Below, in pieces: positions 9,661-18,855 of a stretch of DNA of 64,000 nucleotides. The stretch lies in assembly GCA_032139905.1 (NCBI GenBank), contig JAQJDB010000006.1, positions 744,001 through 808,000 on the forward strand, given 5' to 3'. Made by a program: the position numbers and the translations under genes. Source of the stretch: Nitrospira sp. MA-1. Its GTDB lineage: Bacteria; Nitrospirota; Nitrospiria; Nitrospirales; UBA8639. The notes below the pieces were generated by a model. That model was not told where the DNA came from. It saw nothing but the letters and a program-made list of their open reading frames with translations, and did not search any database. The stretch's first letter is position 1, and each line of letters begins with the position of its first letter.

Positions 9661-9933
9661 ATTACATTTAGGCCTAGGAATATTATAGTTCGGATAGAAC
9701 CAAATTATAGATTTTTGAATAAACAGGGCATCGGAACCAGTGTGCATTTTATCCTCTTGCATCTTCACCCCTATTATAGGGATAATTACCGGTATCTCCC
9801 CAAAGATTTCTCTGTGGCTAGTTCCGTATTTGAACGAATTATTTCTCTTCCCATTTATCCCAAAATGCCAGAAGGTCATATCCAATATGTCATTGAGGTT
9901 GTCGCAACCCTTATCAAATCGCACTGGCGATAA
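9661..9933 (+). pseudogene. DegT/DnrJ/EryC1 aminotransferase, C-terminal remnant
   Basis: The plus frame encodes IGTSVHFILLHLHPYYRD, then SVFERIISLPIYPKM, the conserved C-terminus of PLP-dependent sugar aminotransferases (ArnB, perosamine and QuiNAc4N synthases). The PLP-lysine domain is absent and upstream sequence is transposon debris. Such enzymes normally follow a 4,6-dehydratase, which is encoded directly downstream (10103), so this is probably a lost step of the same amino-sugar pathway. Confidence 0.75.
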
Positions 9934-10102
9934 GTAATCGAGGCATTGAGACTCAGATTCTTGAAGCTTTCTAGTGGATACATGGTCTGTTCCCCCCCTC
10001 CTTGTGGTGGTAGCTCTCCTTTTCTATCTAATTGGAAAATGATAGAGATCAAAATTTACATTCCATTCAAGTGGGTTCAATGTTCATTCAGGAGTACCGG
10101 TG

Positions 10103-12643
10103 ATGACTAAGCGTGTTGTTGACACTCTTGGTGCGTTTTTTGGCTTAGTGGTGTGTATGCCCCTCTTTGTCCTGCTCGCCTTCCTTATTAAAGTGAACTC
10201 TCGCGGGCCTGTGTTGTCCTGTCAGGAGCGCGTGGGACGAGGGTTTCGGCCATTTTGTCTGTATAAATTTCGCACGATTGAGCAGGACGTCTCTGCAAAG
10301 GGAGGGGAGCTGACCATTGGCGAAGATCCTCGTGTGACCAGCATAGGAAAGTATTTGCGCCAGTTGAAGCTTGACGAGCTTCCGCAGCTGTTCAATGTTT
10401 TGATAGGGGATATGAGTCTGGTAGGCCCACGTCCGGAGGTGGCCTATTATGTTGAAAAGTTTAAAGAGGACTATCACGATGTTTTGACGGTCCGGCCTGG
10501 TTTAACGGACCTGGCTTCTCTGAAATACATCGATGAAAAGAGCGTGCTCGGAAAAGTCGAGAAACCCGAAGACGAGTATACGAATAGGATCCTGCCGGAA
10601 AAAATCCGCTTAGCAAAGCTATATATTGAACATGCTTCTTTTGCTTTTGACCTTGCCGTCATTGCCCAGACGCTATTGCAACTTCTGGGTTTACGGAGTG
10701 TAATTTTAAAGGTTACCGATCGTGACAATCATGATGAAGTGGCTTTTCTTGAGGGGTCGGTGGTTTTCCAGCTTATTACCAAATACCGGCGTCCCATTAT
10801 CATAACGCTGGATCTGGGCCTGATTGTGTTGGCCAATTATCTGGCGTTCTGGTTGAGATTTGACGGCCATCTTCCCCAAGACGCCACGCAACTTTTGCTC
10901 AAGACTTTGCCAGGTCTGCTTGTAATTCGTGGGATTGCCTTTGGGGTTTTTCGCCTGAATGAAGGGCTGTGGCGGTATATTAGTATCTGGGATTTAAAAA
11001 AAATTACGGGTGGGGTATTGGCTGGGACCGTGGTGTTCTATGGCTTCGTCAATTGGGGGCTTGGTATTCCCGGCTATCCCCGGTCCATTTTTATCATTGA
11101 TAGTATCCTTTTAGTCGGATTTCTTTGTGGGATCCGGCTTGCTGTCCGAATCTTTCGGGAGCGAAAGGTTTTGAGAAAAACGAAACGTGTTCTCATTATT
11201 GGGGCTGGTGATGCCGGTGAAAACATCGTTCGGGAGATGCAATCACATTCCACCTCATCCTATACGCCCATTGGATTTGTGGACGATGATGTCTCCAAAT
11301 TGAGCAAGCGCATCCATGGAGTAAAAGTTCTGGGAACACGCCAGGATCTATCACGCATTCTTCACACGCACTTACCGGAGGAAGTCTTAGTGGCCTTGCC
11401 TGGGACGAATTCAGCCGTTCTTCGCGACATAACGGCACTTTTGGCGCCATTTAACGTGCGTATCAAGACCCTCCCGAACTTGGGTGATATCCTGGAAGGC
11501 AAAGTCACGATCAATCAGATACGGGATCTCGCGATTGAGGATCTGCTTCAGCGTCCCCCTGTGGGGTTGGACCCCCAGCCCGTTCGCAATTTAATTGATG
11601 GGAAGCGAGTATTGGTGACTGGGGCGGGCGGGTCTATTGGTTCTGAGCTCTGCCGCCAAATTATCGCGCTAGGGCCTAAGACCCTCATCCTATATGAACG
11701 ACACGAGAACAGTTTATACGCGATTGCGGGGGAGCTGACGGATCAAGGCCATGCCGGTGTGATTCATGAAGTGCTGGGAGATATCACGGATGTTCCACGT
11801 CTCCACGAGACATTCAAGACGTACCGTCCCGAGATCATATTCCATGCGGCGGCCCACAAGCATGTGCCGTTAATGGAAGCGAATCCCGGAGAAGCTTTTA
11901 AGAATAATGTCTTGGGCACACGTTTAGTGGCCGAAGCGGCCGCACACTTTGGTGTCGAGCATTTTGTCTTGATTTCAACAGATAAGGCTGTCAATCCATC
12001 CAGTGTCATGGGGGCGACCAAACGGGTGGCGGAATTGGTTGTCCAGGCCATGGCGAGTCAGAATCAGAGTCAAACGCGATTCCTGACCGTTCGCTTTGGT
12101 AATGTTTTGGGCAGTAATGGAAGTGTCGTGCCGCGCTTCCAAAAACAGATAAAGGCTGGGGGACCAGTCACGGTCACACATCCTGAGGTTCGGCGCTATT
12201 TCATGCTGATTCCTGAAGCGGTGATCTTAGTATTGCAGGCTGCTGCCCTTGGGGAGCAAGGCGCTATTTATGTCCTCGAGATGGGCGGACAAATCAAACT
12301 TGTGGATCTCGCGCGTAACCTCATTCGACTCTCTGGCCATGTGCCTGAAAAAAATATTCCCATCCAGTTTATCGGTCTTCGACCTGGAGAAAAGCTCGAA
12401 GAAGAATTGGTCGGGGAATGTGAGCGAGCTGTGCCTTCATCAATTGATAAGATCCTCAGGATTCAATCAATCCAGTCCCTTGATCAGGCATTCCTGACAA
12501 ATATTCTGAGCAAGTTGGAGGATGTACAGATATTGGGCCATTCTCCCTCGGTGATTGAGCTCCTTCAGCAGTTGGTCCCGACTTTTCATCGTCCTGAAAT
12601 TTTGGAACTGGCAGCAATGAGTGAGGAATATCAAATTCACTGA
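10103..12643 (+). CDS. fused polyprenyl-phosphate sugar-1-phosphate transferase and UDP-sugar 4,6-dehydratase
   Basis: One 846-residue frame joins two enzymes. Residues 1-203 form a PglC/WcaJ-type monotopic transferase: N-terminal membrane hairpin, KFRT (55-58), the Asp-Glu dyad D91-E92 in LDELPQLFNVL, and VGPRPE. After a linker, residues 230-350 hold about four membrane helices, 360-470 a CoA-binding-like Rossmann domain (IIGAGDAGE), and 500-780 the catalytic dehydratase with GAGGSIG (507-513), STDK (625-628) and MGATK (636-640), where Met replaces the SDR Tyr as in WbpM/PglF. It would make a 4-keto-6-deoxy sugar nucleotide and also initiate glycan assembly. Start ATG 10103 follows AGGAG at 10090-10094; a GTG at 10100 is also possible. 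Confidence 0.9.
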   Translation: MTKRVVDTLGAFFGLVVCMPLFVLLAFLIKVNSRGPVLSCQERVGRGFRPFCLYKFRTIEQDVSAKGGELTIGEDPRVTSIGKYLRQLKLDELPQLFNVLIGDMSLVGPRPEVAYYVEKFKEDYHDVLTVRPGLTDLASLKYIDEKSVLGKVEKPEDEYTNRILPEKIRLAKLYIEHASFAFDLAVIAQTLLQLLGLRSVILKVTDRDNHDEVAFLEGSVVFQLITKYRRPIIITLDLGLIVLANYLAFWLRFDGHLPQDATQLLLKTLPGLLVIRGIAFGVFRLNEGLWRYISIWDLKKITGGVLAGTVVFYGFVNWGLGIPGYPRSIFIIDSILLVGFLCGIRLAVRIFRERKVLRKTKRVLIIGAGDAGENIVREMQSHSTSSYTPIGFVDDDVSKLSKRIHGVKVLGTRQDLSRILHTHLPEEVLVALPGTNSAVLRDITALLAPFNVRIKTLPNLGDILEGKVTINQIRDLAIEDLLQRPPVGLDPQPVRNLIDGKRVLVTGAGGSIGSELCRQIIALGPKTLILYERHENSLYAIAGELTDQGHAGVIHEVLGDITDVPRLHETFKTYRPEIIFHAAAHKHVPLMEANPGEAFKNNVLGTRLVAEAAAHFGVEHFVLISTDKAVNPSSVMGATKRVAELVVQAMASQNQSQTRFLTVRFGNVLGSNGSVVPRFQKQIKAGGPVTVTHPEVRRYFMLIPEAVILVLQAAALGEQGAIYVLEMGGQIKLVDLARNLIRLSGHVPEKNIPIQFIGLRPGEKLEEELVGECERAVPSSIDKILRIQSIQSLDQAFLTNILSKLEDVQILGHSPSVIELLQQLVPTFHRPEILELAAMSEEYQIH

Positions 12644-13038
12644 TAAGATTGCCTAGCTAAAACCCGCGAGTTTGACGGATAGTGGGTGACAATAGGTTGA
12701 TTCTCGATTCTGCTTGAAAGCCCATAGGATCCAAATTTCCTGTTATTCTTAATTTTCAGTTTGATTTATCCGAGAGGGCATAAAGCCTTAAGTTTGCTTG
12801 ATCTTGATAAAAATTGTTTTTATAAGTTAATGTTTTTAGTTAGGGTAAAAAGTTGTGAAGAGATTACCCTTGTCTACAAGGGTCAGTTGCTGTGGTAAGT
12901 AAATTTACCTTCGTTAATAGCGGTAAAAAATGAAATATCGTTTAGAAACATATGCTTAAGTGAGTCGAGAAGGCTTTTTTAAATTTTTCCCCTGGTCGGA
13001 TGGTGTTAATTGGGGTATCTAGAGAGGGTTTGCTACTA
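12644..13038. other. upstream region of the polysaccharide export operon
   Basis: About 395 AT-rich bases carry no gene. They contain a plausible sigma-70 promoter (12798-12826) and would form an untranslated leader of about 200 bases before the Wza-like gene. The frame from 13000 lacks a start with a good ribosome site. Confidence 0.5.
12798..12826 (+). promoter_or_regulatory. candidate sigma-70 promoter of export operon
   Basis: TTGATC at 12798-12803 and TATAAG at 12821-12826 are separated by 17 bases, each one or two mismatches from consensus. It is upstream of five co-directional export genes. Eye-based and unproven; the surrounding AT-richness raises the chance of a coincidental match. 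Confidence 0.35.
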
Positions 13039-13752
13039 ATGAAGGAACTTAAGAGGATGAGAATTCTATTTGTTGTGGCTACGTTTATTCTCCTGTGTGG
13101 CTGTAATTCAGGGTGGAAGGGAATGAAAACCGTTGATGCTTCGAATTTGGAACCAAATGGTTACCCTGCTCTTTCTGGAAAAACAAAAGTTGATCCTCCA
13201 TCTTTAGTTCCTGGGCAAGAGCATGAAAGAATCAATATCGATGATCCACGTTATATAATCCAACCTGGGGACCAATTAAGCGTAAAATTCTTTTTTAATC
13301 CGGAATTAAATGAAGAGGATTTAGTTGTGCGCCCTGATGGGCATATTTCCCTCCAATTGGTTCATGAAGTTAAGGCCGCAGATTTGACCCCCATTCAGCT
13401 TAAAAGCATTTTGGAGGAAAAATATGTTGGACAACTGAAAAATCCGGAGATTGCCGTCATTGTTCGTTCAGTCCGGGAGCCTTATAGAATCTATGTCGAT
13501 GGGGAAGTCAAAACACCGGGAGAATATGAAATGGTCGGATCACTAAGTGTGTTGCAAGCAATTGCGCGTGCCGGGGGTATGAAGGAGGATACGGCTAAGA
13601 AAGGCGACGTGAAAGTAATACGTGAGGATCAAGATGGTCAGAGATTTGTTATTAATGTGGATTTGGACAGGGCTCTCAATGGAGGGGATTTGAGTCAGGA
13701 TATTCGACTACTCCCGTCTGATATGGTCTATGTGCCAAGGTCATTTTGGTAG
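13039..13752 (+). CDS. Wza-like polysaccharide export lipoprotein
   Basis: The protein of 237 residues forms an outer-membrane exit channel for exopolysaccharide. It begins with a lipoprotein signal whose lipobox ends LCGC, lipidated Cys at residue 22. A polysaccharide-export (PES) domain follows from about residue 73 (YIIQPGDQL, FFFNPELNE, VRPDGHISLQL), then an SLBB-type domain (YVDGEVKTPGEYE, LQAIARAGG). The ATG at 13039 is preceded by GAGAGGG with a 10-base gap; the frame's upstream GTG at 13000 would put the signal peptide too deep. First gene of the operon running to 18686. It is shorter than E. coli Wza, which has extra SLBB repeats and a C-terminal helix. Confidence 0.9.
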   Translation: MKELKRMRILFVVATFILLCGCNSGWKGMKTVDASNLEPNGYPALSGKTKVDPPSLVPGQEHERINIDDPRYIIQPGDQLSVKFFFNPELNEEDLVVRPDGHISLQLVHEVKAADLTPIQLKSILEEKYVGQLKNPEIAVIVRSVREPYRIYVDGEVKTPGEYEMVGSLSVLQAIARAGGMKEDTAKKGDVKVIREDQDGQRFVINVDLDRALNGGDLSQDIRLLPSDMVYVPRSFW

Positions 13753-13855
13753 GTCAATGGGTTTGCCTGTGTAAGTAAGAATGTTGCCTGCATTTCCAGG
13801 CTCAATCCTTTTCTATATTACCAATGGAGATTAATGCCATTAAGAGAGATTTGTT

Positions 13856-15040
13856 TTGAAAAGGAATGAAAGGAATACCGTGGATATTACAAATATTCAA
13901 TTAGCTTATCGATGGTTTTATAGACATTCTCTGATTAGGCCAAACACTGTGCCTGTTTTACTCGCACTCGTCCTCTGTGGGGGAATTTCCGTCCATCAGA
14001 CACCCGCTTATGCCGACCCCGGATCAGTAGTAATCGGAAAGGCTTCGAACCCTGAAGATATAGAAAAAATTGAAAATGAAGTATTTTCGATTATGAAACA
14101 ACAACTCCGTTCTTATCAACAAAGCCTGGAAGAATCCGAGGGGCGTCTTCAGGATTTTCAACGGAAGCATGGAATTATATTAATTGAAACGCAAATGAAT
14201 CATCTTCTTCAACAGCGTTTATCTTTGGACGATTCATTAAAGCAGGCCGAAAACCAAGTCAAAGGCTTTCAAGAGAGACTTGCTTGGGTGCAGGGTCAGA
14301 TAAGCCAAATTCCAGAACAGATCCCTCTTTCCAGTTCGGCTTCAGAGCAAGGGGTAGTTGGTGGGGCCAAGAATAATTTACTAACCCTGCAATTAAAAGA
14401 GCAGGAACTTTTAAACAAATATACCGAGAATAACCCTCATATTCAGTCAATTCGAAAAGAAATGGAATTGATTAATCAGTTCATAAAGGAACAGGAATCT
14501 CAAGTGGCCCGTAGTGTATCCACTGGCAAAAACCCGCTCTATCTTGAGATGGAAATGCAATTATTTCACACCCAAGCCGATCTCGTATCAGCTGAAGCTC
14601 AGAGTGAAGTGATTAAGCAACAGATTGCTGGTGTGGACAAGGAACTGGATAGGCTGAGAAATTTGGGGCCGGAACTCGATGAACTTCGGCGCCAAGTCAC
14701 AGCAGATGAAAAAAATTACATAAATTATCTCACCAAAGTAGGGAAGACGCCACCACAAGATTATCAAATTCAGGTTGGGGATCAGCTCGATATTAAATTC
14801 TTTTTCAATCCGGAACTCAATGAAACCGTTCTGGTCCGTCCTGATGGGCGTATCGCCTTGCAGTTGGTCGGTGAAATTACTGTTGTTGGACATACCGTGG
14901 AACAAATTCGAGCGATATTAATCAAGACATATTCCGGGCAACTCAAAAATCCTGAAGTGGCGGTCCTTCTTCGATCAACAAATGTGCCAGGGGAAGATTC
15001 CGGCACAACAGCTGCTGAAGGGAATTTTGGAGGGAAATAA
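13856..15040 (+). CDS. secreted coiled-coil protein with C-terminal Wza-type export domain (chimera)
   Basis: This 394-residue protein has an N-terminal hydrophobic signal (about 30-52, ending near AYADP), a long Gln/Glu/Leu-rich coiled-coil region (about 60-295) resembling the periplasmic helices of Wzz/GumC proteins, and a terminal PES domain (about 302-380: YQIQVGDQLDI, FFFNPELNE, VRPDGRIALQLVGE) almost copying that of the preceding lipoprotein. It lacks an SLBB domain and a C-terminal transmembrane helix. I infer a periplasmic link between co-polymerase and export pore. The start is probably TTG 13856 behind AAGAGAG; GTG 13880 is the alternative. No family with this exact order comes to mind. 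Confidence 0.75.
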   Translation: MKRNERNTVDITNIQLAYRWFYRHSLIRPNTVPVLLALVLCGGISVHQTPAYADPGSVVIGKASNPEDIEKIENEVFSIMKQQLRSYQQSLEESEGRLQDFQRKHGIILIETQMNHLLQQRLSLDDSLKQAENQVKGFQERLAWVQGQISQIPEQIPLSSSASEQGVVGGAKNNLLTLQLKEQELLNKYTENNPHIQSIRKEMELINQFIKEQESQVARSVSTGKNPLYLEMEMQLFHTQADLVSAEAQSEVIKQQIAGVDKELDRLRNLGPELDELRRQVTADEKNYINYLTKVGKTPPQDYQIQVGDQLDIKFFFNPELNETVLVRPDGRIALQLVGEITVVGHTVEQIRAILIKTYSGQLKNPEVAVLLRSTNVPGEDSGTTAAEGNFGGK

Positions 15041-15043
15041 CAT

Positions 15044-16522
15044 ATGGAACCTGAAGTCTATGCGGCTGATGATGGTTTACCCTACCCCCTGGGAAGTGTA
15101 CGAGATGTTCTGACCGCTCTTTTTAAGCATAAGACTAAGGTCCTCACTATTTTTCTGTTGGTTGTTGGCATTGTTGCAGGCTATGTCTTTACATTAGTCC
15201 CTCTCTATGAAGCTAAAACCAGTCTACTTTTGAAGCTTGGGAGGGAGCATGTATTTCGTCCTGAAGTAGGGAAAGAAGGTCAATTTGTTAAATATAATGA
15301 GGATGCTGCTCTTCAATCGGAATTAGAGATTATTTCTAGTAAGGACCTCATAAGGCGGGTCGTAAGCACTTTAGGTATTGAAAAAGTCTATCCGGAATTT
15401 TTAGACCCTTCATTGGAGATTCACGACCCTTTAGAAAAGGGGGTTTCAACATTTTTGAAGAATCTTCTACCCATCCCCGTCAAGGGTTCGAGCGTACTTG
15501 AAATATCGTATTTGAATCCCCGGCCTGAGGTTGCAGCTGAAGCACTCAACCTCCTTGTTGAATTACTGAAAGAGAAGCATCTTCAAGTGTTTAGCGATCC
15601 GAAGGCTTCATTTTTAACGAAACAATTACATACCTACCAGGAGAAATTGGAACAGTCAGAAGCAAATCTTCAGGCTTTTAAACATAGGCATGATCTTTCC
15701 TCCCCTCTTGTCGAACAGCAACGCCGTCTCCTGGATCAGCGGGCCACTCTGGATAGTGATTACAAAACCACCAAGAATAAGCTGCAAGGATTGGTAGGTA
15801 AAATCGCTTCACTTGATACTCAGATGAAAACCATTCTCGAAAGTATTTCTGATTCCACAGTGGAAGAAGGGGGAAACCTGGAAAAGGCCAAAGCGGAATT
15901 GTTTGCTCTGAGACGTGAAGAACAAAAGCTTTTAGCCAAGTACACCGAAACTAGTTTTCCTGTTTTAAGCCTTCGAACGGAAATTGACCAGGTGGAACAG
16001 TTTATTCTTGCCGAACAAAAAAACGAGCGTGCCAATACAATAGCAAGTGGAAAGAAAGCAATGTATAGCGAGCTTGAAAAGGAGAGACTGGGGGCCGTGT
16101 CCGAGTCAACAACCCTCCAGGCAAGCCGTGAGGTGATTGCCCTTCAAATGGAGGATCTTGACAAAAAAATCCAGAGACTTGACGAATTAAATAAAGAAAT
16201 GATTGTCCTGGAGCGGCAGAGGGCAGCAGATGAGCAAAATTACAATTTGTATCTTTCTCGAGTAGAGGAAGCGAATGTATCTGAAGAAATGGACCGGCTC
16301 AAAATGGCCAATATTAGCGTGATCCAACGCGCAGAGGTCCCTGGAGGCCCAGCTGGACGTTCTCCAATACTGCTTGTAACGTTGGGAGCCATTTTGGGGA
16401 TAATGGCTGGAGCCGGATTTGGACTTCTATTAGAGTACTTCCAAGGTGCCTATACTCGCCCTGAACAAGCGGCAAACGATTTAAACCTTCCCCTCCTGGC
16501 CACTTTTGGTCAAAAGCTGTAA
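15044..16522 (+). CDS. Wzz/GumC-like chain-length determinant (polysaccharide co-polymerase)
   Basis: This 492-residue inner-membrane protein has one transmembrane helix near residues 30-52, a conserved Wzz segment (PLYEAKTSLLL), a long periplasmic coiled-coil region (about 180-420) and a second helix near 440-465 followed by a short cytoplasmic tail. It sets glycan chain length with the flippase/polymerase. The BY-kinase domain sometimes fused to such proteins is absent here and supplied by the separate gene at 17910. GGAGG sits about 10 bases before the ATG. Gap to the preceding stop is three bases, so the genes are co-transcribed. Confidence 0.9.
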   Translation: MEPEVYAADDGLPYPLGSVRDVLTALFKHKTKVLTIFLLVVGIVAGYVFTLVPLYEAKTSLLLKLGREHVFRPEVGKEGQFVKYNEDAALQSELEIISSKDLIRRVVSTLGIEKVYPEFLDPSLEIHDPLEKGVSTFLKNLLPIPVKGSSVLEISYLNPRPEVAAEALNLLVELLKEKHLQVFSDPKASFLTKQLHTYQEKLEQSEANLQAFKHRHDLSSPLVEQQRRLLDQRATLDSDYKTTKNKLQGLVGKIASLDTQMKTILESISDSTVEEGGNLEKAKAELFALRREEQKLLAKYTETSFPVLSLRTEIDQVEQFILAEQKNERANTIASGKKAMYSELEKERLGAVSESTTLQASREVIALQMEDLDKKIQRLDELNKEMIVLERQRAADEQNYNLYLSRVEEANVSEEMDRLKMANISVIQRAEVPGGPAGRSPILLVTLGAILGIMAGAGFGLLLEYFQGAYTRPEQAANDLNLPLLATFGQKL

Positions 16523-16538
16523 TAAGAAATTTATCACT

Positions 16539-17900
16539 ATGTATCTAGCATTTTACGGACTCAAAAAAGAACCATTTCATACCACTCCTGACCCAAATTT
16601 CCTTTATCTGAGCCCCAGCCATAAGGAAGCGATGGGGGCTATTATCTATGGAATTGAGAGAAGAAAAGGTTTTGTCGCCATTTATGGCGAAGTCGGGGTT
16701 GGGAAAACGACGATTATTCGTGCGTATCTTGAAAAGACGAGTGACCGGAAACAGAAAACAGTCTACATTCTTAATCCAGTATTATCTTTTCATGGGCTTC
16801 TGACCGACATATTTCGAAGCCTGGACCTTGTCCCGTCTCATGATGATTCCGCTGAGATGGTCAATCAACTTCAGGAAGCGTTGATTCAAGAATACCGGCG
16901 GGATAGCACCGTTGTGCTGGTAATTGACGAAGCTCAAAATATGCCAGTTAAAACATTGGAGCAGTTGCGGCTGCTTTCTAACCTGGAAACATCCACAGAC
17001 AAACTTATCCAAATTGTGTTAATCGGGCAACCAGAATTAACAACATTGCTGAATCATCCTACCCTGAAATCCTTAAACCAGCGCATTGCCCTCCGGGCAA
17101 CAATCCATCCGCTGCAACAGAAAGAAAGCCAAGCCTATATTGAGCATCGGATTGCACTATCATCATCCACCGGGGCGCCTTTATTTACGCAAGGAGCCAT
17201 GAAACTGATTATTCGTGAGGCTCAGGGGATTCCACGGAGAATTAATATTCTTTGTGATAATGCGCTGATTACTGGATATGGCAAGCAACAAAAACCGGTC
17301 TCTATTAACGAGGTGCGAGAAATTCTTGTTGACATGAATGGCTCTCGTTCCTCATATCTTGTGAAGTGGGCGGTCGGTGTTGCTGTGGTCATACTCTTAG
17401 CAATTGGTGCTTTTTTATTAAGCCCGATTTTTCTTCCTGGAAACGCTGGAGTATCCCAAGTAGGCCTGAGCGAACGTGACAGTCAGAACGTGAGGGCGAC
17501 CTCCTCTGAAAAAATGTCTCAGGAAAGCATAGGTCAACCTGGAGAGCCGTTGATGCCTATGGCCCCATCTGGCTCAGAAATTGATAGACCTATTCCTCAT
17601 ACAGATAGAGGAGGGGATGGTGTTATGACGAAAACCCCAGTCGAAAAGGTAATAGAATCAGCCAAGTCTGATGGTAAAATCAGGGATCACACTGAAGCGG
17701 CTTCAAAGTCAAGCTCAGTTTTACCAGTTACCAGGGCCGTCAGAGAGGGGGATAATTTGAGTCAAATAGCCAATGAAGCCTATGGTTCTTCAAGCCGGCA
17801 ATATGTGGAATGGCTCCGTCGGCATAACCCAGAAATCAGCGACCCCGATATCATTCTTCCAGGTCAAAAAATTGTGTTACCTGAGTACGTGAAAGAATAA
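16539..17900 (+). CDS. ExeA-like AAA ATPase with transmembrane helix and LysM domain
   Basis: From ATG 16539 (453 residues; the upstream TTG lies in the previous gene) the protein starts MYLAFYGLKKEPF, diagnostic of the ExeA/GspA ATPase family, including the ATPase associated with exosortase-type EPS loci. Walker A is GEVGVGKT (50-57), Walker B is VVLVIDEAQ near 130. A helix at about 270-295 anchors it in the inner membrane, then a low-complexity linker leads to a LysM domain (about 395-450: VREGDNLSQIANEAYG, LPGQKIVLP) that should bind peptidoglycan. Sixteen bases after the co-polymerase gene. It may couple ATP hydrolysis to assembly of the export apparatus across the cell wall. Confidence 0.87.
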   Translation: MYLAFYGLKKEPFHTTPDPNFLYLSPSHKEAMGAIIYGIERRKGFVAIYGEVGVGKTTIIRAYLEKTSDRKQKTVYILNPVLSFHGLLTDIFRSLDLVPSHDDSAEMVNQLQEALIQEYRRDSTVVLVIDEAQNMPVKTLEQLRLLSNLETSTDKLIQIVLIGQPELTTLLNHPTLKSLNQRIALRATIHPLQQKESQAYIEHRIALSSSTGAPLFTQGAMKLIIREAQGIPRRINILCDNALITGYGKQQKPVSINEVREILVDMNGSRSSYLVKWAVGVAVVILLAIGAFLLSPIFLPGNAGVSQVGLSERDSQNVRATSSEKMSQESIGQPGEPLMPMAPSGSEIDRPIPHTDRGGDGVMTKTPVEKVIESAKSDGKIRDHTEAASKSSSVLPVTRAVREGDNLSQIANEAYGSSSRQYVEWLRRHNPEISDPDIILPGQKIVLPEYVKE

Positions 17901-17909
17901 GACAACATT

Positions 17910-18686
17910 ATGAGTAAAATTTACGATGCTTTGCAGATTGCCTATGGGGAAAAGTTGGGTTCTGGGAATGAGTCCAAAAAAGAACCCATAGAAGTTCCTT
18001 CTGTATCGATCCCGTCGCCTTCTTTATTACAAGTTAGAAATACAACGTCTTGTCCAAGGCTTTATAATGAATCCGAATTGATGGTCATGGCACAAAACAT
18101 TGCCGCACTTCTTCCAAGCCCTGACAAAAATGTCATTCAGTTCATCGGGTCAAGAAAGGGCGAAGGTACGTCCACGCTTGTTCGGGAATTTGCTCTGGTT
18201 TCCTCTCAGCACAGCAATAAGCCTGTCCTTCTTGTTGAAGCAGATCTTATGCACCCCTCGCAGTATCAGGCATTCGGGATCGAGGCCAAATCCCCTTTGG
18301 ATCATGTATTAAAGGATGGGAAAGCCCTTGATGGGGTCGTTTCTCAGGTTGACCAATCGAATCTTTTTCTAGCTACATTATCTTCCAAAGTTCAATCAGC
18401 TCTTACAACACGAACTTTTTACAATCCTACTGATATGTGGAAAATTGTTCGTGAACAGTTTTCCCTCATACTCATAGATTCGTCTCCGGCCAATGTCACA
18501 GCAGATAGCTTGGCACTTTGTGAAACTGTTGATGGTATTGTGTTGGTGGTTGAAGCCGAACAAACCCGTTCGGCTGTCGCAAAAAAAGTCAGAGATCAGA
18601 TTCTTATGCAGGAAGGAAATCTCCTTGGTATGGTGTTTACCAAACGGCATTTATACATCCCGGAATCTCTCTATAAATTCATTTAG
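17910..18686 (+). CDS. CpsD/CapB-like cytoplasmic tyrosine kinase (BY-kinase)
   Basis: The protein of 258 residues has the BY-kinase P-loop set: Walker A in GSRKGEGTST (80-89), Walker A' in LLVEADLMHP (about 107-116) and Walker B in LILIDSSP (about 182-189). The N-terminus MSKIYDAL is typical of the kinase partner of Wzz/GumC proteins in EPS operons. Such kinases autophosphorylate a C-terminal Tyr cluster to control polymer export; only two Tyr residues (LYIPESLYKFI) end this protein, so the cluster is minimal. Last gene of the export operon, nine bases after the ATPase. Alternative: ParA-like ATPase without kinase activity. Confidence 0.85.
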   Translation: MSKIYDALQIAYGEKLGSGNESKKEPIEVPSVSIPSPSLLQVRNTTSCPRLYNESELMVMAQNIAALLPSPDKNVIQFIGSRKGEGTSTLVREFALVSSQHSNKPVLLVEADLMHPSQYQAFGIEAKSPLDHVLKDGKALDGVVSQVDQSNLFLATLSSKVQSALTTRTFYNPTDMWKIVREQFSLILIDSSPANVTADSLALCETVDGIVLVVEAEQTRSAVAKKVRDQILMQEGNLLGMVFTKRHLYIPESLYKFI

Positions 18687-18855
18687 GTTTCCCTTTCCTT
18701 CCAAACTGCCTGTTTTTCCTCTGTCGTTTAACTTCACATTACTTTTTTTATTGTTTCATTTGAGGAGCTCTGCGGTAGTAAGGTTTCCCCAAATACAGTT
18801 TGATGAAAACTAGATTTTTCTGTTTTGTGCCGTCGGTCCCATTCAGAGGTAGTTC

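Noticed and set aside
9598-9924. 108-codon minus-strand open frame
   Set aside because: Antisense to the DegT aminotransferase remnant, which explains the conserved coding signal.
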